Assembly: GCF_021390495.1 (NCBI RefSeq)
Contig: NZ_JAJEJP010000002.1
Span: forward strand, 1,798,001 to 1,862,000
Length of the DNA: 64,000 nt
Origin: Paraburkholderia sp. ZP32-5
GTDB lineage: Bacteria; Pseudomonadota; Gammaproteobacteria; Burkholderiales; Burkholderiaceae
Reading direction: 5' to 3'
Positions 58,252-64,000 of the stretch are shown one piece after another (the first letter of the stretch is position 1; each line of letters opens with the position of its first letter). A model generated the notes under the pieces. That model had not been told where the DNA came from. It searched no databases and saw only the letters and a program-made list of their open reading frames with translations. Position numbers and translations under genes: made by a program.

Positions 58252-59272
58252 GATTGGCCTCCTGTGCAGCGGCAAACGACACGCCCTGCTTGCGCACGCG
58301 TGCATCGAAGGTATCGGCAATAGCGCTCAGCGCGGCATCGGCTTCTTGCGCGCCGAGCGCTTCGATTGCAAGCGGGCGCAACGCATCGAGCACGCGCGGC
58401 TGCCACTTCGCGATCCACTGGCCGAGCAGCGCCGCGTTCTCCGCCGATTCCGCGGCAGCGGTCTTCAGCGTCGCGTCCACCCAGCGGCTCGTTTCGTCGA
58501 ACCAGCTGCTGGCGAACTCGTTCAACATGCCGAGCGCGGCGCCGTACTCGTTCGACAGACGCTGATCGATATGGCTATACACGAGCGGGTACAGCAGCCC
58601 GTCAATTACGACGTTCTGCGCGACATACGTTTCGAACCAGTCCTTCACGACCATCGTGTCCTCGGCCGCGCGACGCAGGCCCTGCCACATCGGATCGTTG
58701 AGCCAGCGGTCCTTGCCGTCGAGCAGCGACGTGCCCGAATTGCCGTCGAGCAACAGGCCGATCCGCGACAGGTACTGCGCGATACCGAGCCGGTCCATCG
58801 AATGGAACATCGTCGCCTGCGTGATCGCGGTGCCCCAGCCATAACCGGTCACGAAGCAGTTGTTGGTATTCGCGGCCCATTCGACGTGGCGCAACGGCAC
58901 CAGCAGCGCGGCGATGCGGGCTCTCGCTTCGTCGGGCAGATTCGCGAGCAGACGCCGCCGCGTGACGAACTCGATGTTCTTCTCCATCGCGTCCTGCTGC
59001 CGTGCACGCGCAATCGTGTAAGCGCCGTAGTAGTACTGGCGCGGATCCTTGAACGCGTACCAGTCGTTCATGCGAATCGCCGTGCGGCCCTTGTCGTACA
59101 GCGCGAATTCCGGCTGCCACAGCGGCCGGTAATGAAAGTTGACTTCGGGCTGCAGTTCCAGCGTCGCTTCCTGATAGCGCGACGCGGGTTTGTCCGCGCC
59201 GAGCCTTCTCGCGACATGCGAAAAGGTCTGGCGGATCTGCTGGACCGAAGAGGTCTTGATGTCGATTTGCAT
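58244..59272 (-). CDS. dmpL: Phenol hydroxylase oxygenase beta-type subunit (P1)
   Basis: The 342-residue protein is the ferritin-fold beta subunit that lacks iron ligands but pairs with DmpN. It contains FHYRPLWQPEFALYDKGR and YAFKDPRQYYYGAYTIARA, both typical. AAGGAGAT stands before ATG 59272. Its end overlaps dmpM. Confidence 0.95.
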   Translation of the reverse strand: MQIDIKTSSVQQIRQTFSHVARRLGADKPASRYQEATLELQPEVNFHYRPLWQPEFALYDKGRTAIRMNDWYAFKDPRQYYYGAYTIARARQQDAMEKNIEFVTRRRLLANLPDEARARIAALLVPLRHVEWAANTNNCFVTGYGWGTAITQATMFHSMDRLGIAQYLSRIGLLLDGNSGTSLLDGKDRWLNDPMWQGLRRAAEDTMVVKDWFETYVAQNVVIDGLLYPLVYSHIDQRLSNEYGAALGMLNEFASSWFDETSRWVDATLKTAAAESAENAALLGQWIAKWQPRVLDALRPLAIEALGAQEADAALSAIADTFDARVRKQGVSFAAAQEANHG

Positions 59273-59322
59273 GGGGTATCTCCTTCGTTTCTTATGCGAG
59301 GCATTCGCTGGTCATGCGTGGG

Positions 59323-59598
59323 TCATTCCTTGAGGCCCGGCTGGCCGTAGCGCCACTTCAACTGTTCGAGGTCCAGCGCTTCGGCTTCGTCGTCGCTCAG
59401 ATGAAACACGTGATGGGTCGCGCAAAAGGACTCGTAGTCCCGCGCGCTCATCACGAGTTCGACGCTCAGGCCCGGATCGCCGATCGAAAAATCGAACTCG
59501 ACGAAGCCGTCGTCGCGCCGCTCCCTGACGCGCACATAGCGCCGCGTCACGTCGAAAACGCGGGGGATCGGTTCGGCGTGGGGTGAATGCGAGGGCAT
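59323..59598 (-). CDS. dmpK: Phenol hydroxylase assembly protein (P0)
   Basis: The 91-residue protein is the first gene product of the operon. It carries FDVTRRYVRVRERRDDGFVEF and ARDYESFCATHHVFHLS. DmpK is not part of the active enzyme; it is thought to help iron loading or assembly of the hydroxylase. ATG 59598 has AAGGAG seven bases upstream. A longer frame to 59925 runs over the promoter and is rejected. Confidence 0.94.
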   Translation of the reverse strand: MPSHSPHAEPIPRVFDVTRRYVRVRERRDDGFVEFDFSIGDPGLSVELVMSARDYESFCATHHVFHLSDDEAEALDLEQLKWRYGQPGLKE

Positions 59599-59718
59599 CG
59601 TCGTCTCCTTGGGGATTTCGTGCCGTTTGTTCGATGTGCGCCGAAAAACCAGCGCACGTTGTCGTTCTGTTGATTCACTGCATGCTTTCGTCGAAATACG
59701 CTGCAGCGCCCCTATTAA

Positions 59719-59734
59719 TGCAACCGCTATGCCA
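59719..59734 (-). promoter_or_regulatory. Sigma-54 (-24/-12) promoter of dmpKLMNOP
   Basis: Read on the minus strand the sequence is TGGCATAGCGGTTGCA, an exact fit to the RpoN consensus TGGCAYR-N4-TTGCW. It is 121 bases upstream of dmpK. Transcription would begin near 59708. An upstream sigma-54 activator gene divergent to the operon completes the arrangement known for Pseudomonas dmp. Confidence 0.9.
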
Positions 59735-59855
59735 ACGAAGCGCGAAAGGCCTCGCGGCGCGCGGCGAAAAGCGCACAATTCCTTGTGAATCAATGGGCAA
59801 GCACGGCGAAAAAATCGCCTGGCCGAATGTAGTGCCTCGCGCGCGCCACGCGGCA

Positions 59856-59873
59856 TTCGACCAAATGATCGAA
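59856..59873. promoter_or_regulatory. Candidate upstream activating sequence for the DmpR-type activator
   Basis: TTCGACCA-AA-TGATCGAA is a near-perfect inverted repeat (7 of 8 pairs) that resembles the TTGATC-type sites of DmpR/XylR activators. It lies about 150-165 bases upstream of the expected start of dmpK transcription, a usual distance. A second weaker GATCAA match is at 59902-59907. Confidence 0.55.
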
Positions 59874-60035
59874 ACCGGCCCTTTGCGCGCGTTAGGCAGC
59901 CGATCAAATCGATATCAGGGAACACCCGAGGTCGGCCACGCGCGATTCGGCATGCAGCCGCGCGCGCGACATTGCATACTGACGGCCCGGCACACGCCGG
60001 CTAAAACTCAGACAAGTAGCTGGAGACGACTTCCG

Positions 60036-61916
60036 ATGGCCACCCGAACCAAGCCCGCCGAGCCGCCGCGTATGTCGATGGTCTCGCCGAAGGGCGCCTG
60101 CGTGGACAGCCTGCGCTATCCGGACATCGCGGATCTGATGTCGCGGCTGCACTTCTCGCCCGGCGACGGCCGCATCTGGCTCGGCGATCAGCGCATGCTG
60201 CTCGTGCACACCGGCTCGGTCGGCGTGATGCGGCGCGAGCTGATCGACAGTCTCGGCATCGACGCGGCGCGCGGCCTGCTCACGCGCATGGGCTACAACT
60301 CCGGCGCGCGCGATGCCGAACTCGCGCGCAAGGCCCGCCCCGATAGTTCGATCACCGAGATGTTCGCGGTCGGCCCGCAACTGCATATGCTCGAAGGCAT
60401 GACCGTGGTCGAACCGGTGCGGCTCGAACTCGATGTCGAGAAAGGCCACTTCTACGGCGAATTCATCTGGAAGAACTGCGCGGAAGACGAAGAGCACATC
60501 CGCATCTACGGGATCGGCGCGGAGCCGGTGTGCTGGACGCAGATCGGTTACGCGTCCGGCTATACGAGCGTATTCATGGGACGCCCGATCGTGTACCGCG
60601 AGGTCGAATGCCGCGCGCTCGGGCAACCGCAATGCCGGATCGTCGGCAAGCCGGTCGAAGCATGGGGCGACGAAGCCGCCGACGATCTGCGCTTCATGCA
60701 GGCGCAGTCGTTTACGCAGGGCTTATCGGTTACTGCAGTGAAGCGCGACCTGCAACGCGATGCGCTTCATGATCGACACGCCGACGCGAAGCACGACGTC
60801 AAACAGCAGGCGAACGCCCGCGTATTCGGCGACACACGCCCCGCTACCCCGACCGCATTCGGCGACGACAACATGGTCGGCGCGTCGCCTGGCTTCAACG
60901 CGGTCTGCCATATGATCCGGCGCGTCGCGAACACACGCGCGACCGTGCTGTTTCTCGGCGAAAGCGGTGTCGGCAAGGAAGTGTGCGCGCGCACGCTGCA
61001 TCGGATCAGCGGCTGCGCGAGCGGGCCGTTCGTCGCGGTCAACTGCGCGGCGATTCCGGAAGCGCTGGTCGAATCGGAACTGTTCGGCGTCGAACGCGGC
61101 GGCTTTACCGATGCGACGCAAAGCCGTCCGGGGCGCTTCGAGCGCGCCGACGGCGGCACGCTGTTTCTCGATGAGATCGGCATTCTGAGTCTCACCGCGC
61201 AGGGCAAGCTGCTGCGCGCGCTGCAGGAAGGCGAAATCGAACGGGTCGGCGATACGCAGACGCGCCGTGTCAACGTGCGTGTGATCGCGGCGACGAACCT
61301 CGATCTCAAGGACGAGATTCGCGCCGGCCGTTTCAGGGAAGATCTGTATTTCCGGCTGAACGTGTTTCCGATTCGCGTGCCGTCGCTGCGCGAGCGGCGC
61401 GAGGATCTGCCGGTGCTGCTCAATCACATGCTGCACAAGTATCGCGAACGTCATGCGCGCGACGTGACCGGCTTTACCGGCCGCGCGCTCGATGCGCTGC
61501 TGAACTACGGCTGGCCCGGCAATATCCGCGAGATGGAAAACCTCGTGGAGCGCGGCGTGATTCTCGCGCCGGACGGCGGCGCGATCGATATCGGCCATCT
61601 GTTCACCAGCGGCGAGACGATCGATGCACAAATGTTCGGCCTCGGCATCAACGGTTCGCTGACGCCGTCGGGCTCGCTGCTCGATCAGCAAGGCGGCGCC
61701 GATGGCGAGGTGGAACGCGTGGTCAGGAAGGTGAACCATCTGCTGATGGGGATGAGCGGCGACATCGATCCGACTTCGCTCGACGATATCGAAACCGCGT
61801 TGCTGAAAAGCGCGGTGCAGCGTGCGCAGGGTAATTTGTCGGCAGCTGCGCGCACGCTCGGGATTACGCGGCCGCAACTGGTTTATCGGCTTAAGAGCCG
61901 CGGGTTGCGGGTGTAG
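60036..61916 (+). CDS. dmpR: Sigma-54-dependent phenol-sensing activator (DmpR/MopR type)
   Basis: From ATG 60036 the protein is 626 residues: a V4R sensor domain, linker, AAA+ domain and Fis-type helix-turn-helix (LSAAARTLGITRPQLVYRLK). Sensor residues known from MopR are all present with a constant offset of 11: phenol-binding His117 and Trp145, and zinc ligands Cys166, Glu189, Cys192 and Cys200. Walker A is GESGVGKE. The sigma-54 contact motif GAFTGA reads GGFTDA (355-360), which is unusual. A segment of about 60 residues (615-675 codons of the region around QRDALHDRHADAKHD) lengthens the linker before the AAA+ domain. It activates the divergent dmpK operon in response to phenols. Confidence 0.93.
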   Translation: MATRTKPAEPPRMSMVSPKGACVDSLRYPDIADLMSRLHFSPGDGRIWLGDQRMLLVHTGSVGVMRRELIDSLGIDAARGLLTRMGYNSGARDAELARKARPDSSITEMFAVGPQLHMLEGMTVVEPVRLELDVEKGHFYGEFIWKNCAEDEEHIRIYGIGAEPVCWTQIGYASGYTSVFMGRPIVYREVECRALGQPQCRIVGKPVEAWGDEAADDLRFMQAQSFTQGLSVTAVKRDLQRDALHDRHADAKHDVKQQANARVFGDTRPATPTAFGDDNMVGASPGFNAVCHMIRRVANTRATVLFLGESGVGKEVCARTLHRISGCASGPFVAVNCAAIPEALVESELFGVERGGFTDATQSRPGRFERADGGTLFLDEIGILSLTAQGKLLRALQEGEIERVGDTQTRRVNVRVIAATNLDLKDEIRAGRFREDLYFRLNVFPIRVPSLRERREDLPVLLNHMLHKYRERHARDVTGFTGRALDALLNYGWPGNIREMENLVERGVILAPDGGAIDIGHLFTSGETIDAQMFGLGINGSLTPSGSLLDQQGGADGEVERVVRKVNHLLMGMSGDIDPTSLDDIETALLKSAVQRAQGNLSAAARTLGITRPQLVYRLKSRGLRV

Positions 61917-61974
61917 CGGTTTCGAACATTTGCGGCGCGAGGCGCTGAATGACATCGGGTTCCAGAATCAACAT

Positions 61975-61996
61975 AAGCGGCTAAATGCCGCTTTTT
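61975..61996 (+). terminator. Rho-independent terminator after the activator gene
   Basis: AAGCGGC (61975-61981) and GCCGCTT (61987-61993) pair around TAAAT and run into five T (61992-61996). It lies 59 bases after the activator stop. Confidence 0.85.
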
Positions 61997-62319
61997 GTTG
62001 ATCAATCGTCAAAAAAAATGCAATAAAAATAAAAAATACAGAATCAAGGTCAAGATTTGTCAAGAAAGCTGTATCTCAATTTAATTCTGTTGAACACTTT
62101 CCATTTGCGGGATCGCCAGCACTAGTCACGGGCTTTCCACACGGGGCTTGGCCAGTTCGATTCGATACGCGGCTTATTTCGAAATAGTGACCGTGACATT
62201 TGTTCACGATTTTCGTCATGTTTTGACGTTTTTCGGAATTATTTTTGTGCTTTTTTATTAGCGATATTGGTCGGAATTTTGCCAAAGCAATCCGCATCGG
62301 TTAATGGGAGGGATAGAAC
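61997..62319. other. AT-rich region upstream of vgrG with a palindrome
   Basis: These 323 bases are far more AT-rich than the neighbours, with A-runs near 62010-62040. TATTTCGAAATA (62175-62186) is a perfect 12-base palindrome, and CGTCA-TGTTT-TGACG lies at about 62214-62228. A 73-codon minus-strand frame (62076-62297) has no family similarity and is probably not a gene. The vgrG promoter must be here; AT-rich stretches before T6SS genes are often bound by H-NS-like proteins. Confidence 0.5.
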
Positions 62320-64000
62320 TTGAATACGGCTTTGGCAGATGCGGCCGCGCGCGCAGGCATCGACGTTCACCAGTACTACAGCCTCGAAATGCGTCAGACG
62401 CCCAGCGCCGCGCTCGCGGATATTTTCTCGTTCACCGGTAGCCGCGGGATTTGCGAGCCGACCCGATACACGATCCAGTTCACGCATCCGCAACACGATC
62501 TGTCGCGGACCGACTACGTGAACCAGAGCGCCGCGTTCGTCACGCAACCGCCGCCGGCCACGCAATGGAGCCCGCCCGAAGAACCACGCCGTGTGCCGGG
62601 TGTGATCACCGCCTTCGCTCATCTGTCGGATAGCCGCGACCAGGCGGTCTACGAAGTCGTGCTGGAGTCGCGCCTCGCACTGCTGCGCAACAGCCCGCGC
62701 TGCCGGTTCTTTCTCGACATGACGGAAGTCGAGATCATCACGCAGATCCTGAAGGAACACGATTTCAACCAGGTTCTCGCGGACTTCCGCTTCGATCTGT
62801 ACCGGTCCTACTGCAAGCATCCGTTCGTCATGCAATGGGCGGAGGACGACCTCACGTTTATCACCCGCCTTTGCCGGCGTACCGGCATCTGGTTTGTCTG
62901 CGAACAGGGCAAGAACTGCGAGTTCGTGCGTTTCGGCGACGACTACAAGTACTACCTGCGCGATGCGGACCGGCTGACAGTGCCATACCAGCAGCCCGGC
63001 GGCTTGCTGACTACCGCGCTTGAGTCAGTGCGGTCACTGGAAATGCGCGCCGCGACGATTGCCGCGAACTATGCGGTGCGCAGCTACAGCCCGGAGCAAC
63101 CCGCAGCCGAGGCGGTCGATGCCGATAAGCCCATTAGTAACGACCGTACCGCGTACGGCGAGGCCTACGTCTGGGGTTCTCCGTATCTGAGCGAAGCCGA
63201 GGCAAAAGAACAGGCGTTGCTGCGGCAGGAGGCGGCGCTCGCGGGCCAGGTCATATACAGCGGCTCGTGCGACATGCTCGATCTCACGCCGGGCTGCGTG
63301 CTGAAGCTGTCGAACCGCGAACTGGCCGACGCGAAATACGGGCTGATGGTCGTGCGTGTCGCGTGCAGCGCGTCGCGCCGGCAAGGCTACAAGGTGGACT
63401 TCACCGCGATCCCGAGTGATCGCCAGTATCGGCATCCGCTCGAAGAACACACGTGGCCTCGCGTGCACGGCGTGATCACGGGCACGGTCGCTTCGACCGA
63501 AGGCTTCAAGGGTCCGTATCTCGATGCACAAGGGCGCTATGTCGTCGATCTGCATCCGGACCGAGACCAACGAACGCCCGGCCTGAACAGCTGCCCGATG
63601 CGGCTCGCGAAGCCCTTCGCCGGCCCCGGACAGACGGGCTTTCACTTCGGGCTCGAACCGGGGGTCGTCGTTACCGTGGCCTTTCTGTGGGGCAATCCCG
63701 ACCTGCCGTATATCAGCGCGGTGCTGCATACCGCGCAACAGACGGACCCGATCGTCAGCGGCAATCCGTGGGCCACGCGTCACACGATCCGCACGCGTTC
63801 GAACAATACGCTGCAAATGGAGGATCTCGAGGGCCGCGAGCACATCAAGATCGCGACGGAAAGCGGCAAGACACAGTTGAACCTGGGTTCGCTGGTGAAT
63901 AGCCGGCAGCAGTCGCGCGGCCAGGGCTTCGAGGTGCGCACCGATGAGCGCGGCGCGTTGCGCGCGGGCAATGGGCTGTTTCTATCCGCCGACGCGCAGG
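62320..64000 (+). CDS. vgrG: Type VI secretion spike protein VgrG (3' end outside window)
   Basis: A frame opens at TTG 62320, eight bases after GGGAGG, and stays open to the window end, giving at least 560 residues. The N-terminal phage gp27-like part has RGICEPTRYTIQFTHPQHDLS, YEVVLESRLALL and AEDDLTFITRLCRRTGIWF, and the gp5-like part begins near WPRVHGVITGTVASTEG, followed by LNSCPMRLAKPFAGPGQTGFHF and VVVTVAFLWGNPDLPYISAVL. VgrG trimers form the spike of the T6SS. Downstream genes, which often encode effectors and adaptors, lie outside. No T6SS core genes are seen, so this may be an orphan vgrG cluster. Confidence 0.9.
   Translation, partial: MNTALADAAARAGIDVHQYYSLEMRQTPSAALADIFSFTGSRGICEPTRYTIQFTHPQHDLSRTDYVNQSAAFVTQPPPATQWSPPEEPRRVPGVITAFAHLSDSRDQAVYEVVLESRLALLRNSPRCRFFLDMTEVEIITQILKEHDFNQVLADFRFDLYRSYCKHPFVMQWAEDDLTFITRLCRRTGIWFVCEQGKNCEFVRFGDDYKYYLRDADRLTVPYQQPGGLLTTALESVRSLEMRAATIAANYAVRSYSPEQPAAEAVDADKPISNDRTAYGEAYVWGSPYLSEAEAKEQALLRQEAALAGQVIYSGSCDMLDLTPGCVLKLSNRELADAKYGLMVVRVACSASRRQGYKVDFTAIPSDRQYRHPLEEHTWPRVHGVITGTVASTEGFKGPYLDAQGRYVVDLHPDRDQRTPGLNSCPMRLAKPFAGPGQTGFHFGLEPGVVVTVAFLWGNPDLPYISAVLHTAQQTDPIVSGNPWATRHTIRTRSNNTLQMEDLEGREHIKIATESGKTQLNLGSLVNSRQQSRGQGFEVRTDERGALRAGNGLFLSADAQ

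Noticed and set aside
59323..59925. Longer dmpK start giving 200 residues
   Set aside because: The extra part covers the sigma-54 promoter and its upstream region, while ATG 59598 has a good ribosome site and fits the family length.
62076..62297. 73-residue minus-strand ORF in the AT-rich gap before vgrG
   Set aside because: No ribosome site or known family; AT-rich composition makes chance frames likely and the space is needed for the vgrG promoter.

Overview
The window looks like chromosomal DNA of a Burkholderiaceae beta-proteobacterium, most likely Paraburkholderia or a close relative. The evidence is the very high GC content and codon use of most genes, the homoprotocatechuate (hpa) and phenol hydroxylase (dmp-type) operons, a hybrid bcs cellulose operon carrying bcsD and a proline-rich BcsP, and type VI secretion (T6SS) genes. 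The assignment is inference; there is no rRNA or other marker gene here.

Layout. 1-4.5 kb: a lower-GC patchwork with the end of a LysR gene, a DapF-family gene with an altered active site, a 3' fragment of dxs joined to a foreign start region, a beta-hydroxyacid dehydrogenase and an N-terminally truncated hydrolase. 4.5-6.6 kb: a metal-responsive pair, a YqjI-like PadR repressor with a very long His/Gly-rich extension and a YqjH-like ferric-chelate reductase, behind three copies of a palindromic operator. 6.6-10.5 kb: an enolase-superfamily dehydratase, an MHS transporter and a divergent LacI regulator with a 30-bp double operator. 10.6-17.2 kb: CtaG, ArsR with an Old Yellow Enzyme, an acetyltransferase, DedA, and a MarR/isochorismatase-like/MFS operon. 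17.2-21.5 kb: LysR, MHS transporter, Gfo/Idh oxidoreductase and a type II dehydroquinase, plausibly for uptake and use of shikimate- or quinate-like compounds. 21.5-25.6 kb: a sulfotransferase-like protein, another LysR, a HAD hydrolase and a D-threonine aldolase/D-serine dehydratase-type enzyme.

25.6-32.3 kb: hpaR and the hpaG1-G2-E-D-F-H-I operon, which encodes ring cleavage of homoprotocatechuate and conversion towards central metabolites. 32.5-33.9 kb: a low-GC, translationally coupled three-gene cassette with hcp, a DUF3592-like membrane protein and an unrecognised protein. 34.2-51.7 kb: two cyclic-di-GMP enzymes (GGDEF-EAL and GGDEF) divergent from the cellulose operon bcsD-P-Q-A-B-Z-C; the PilZ domain of BcsA is the natural receiver of their product. 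52.2-54.8 kb: a hybrid histidine kinase. 54.8-61.9 kb: the phenol hydroxylase operon dmpKLMNOP on the minus strand with a matching sigma-54 promoter, facing its divergent DmpR/MopR-type activator, whose sigma-54 contact loop is altered. 62.0-64.0 kb: an AT-rich gap and a vgrG gene that runs off the end.

I saw no tRNA, rRNA, CRISPR array or intact insertion sequence.
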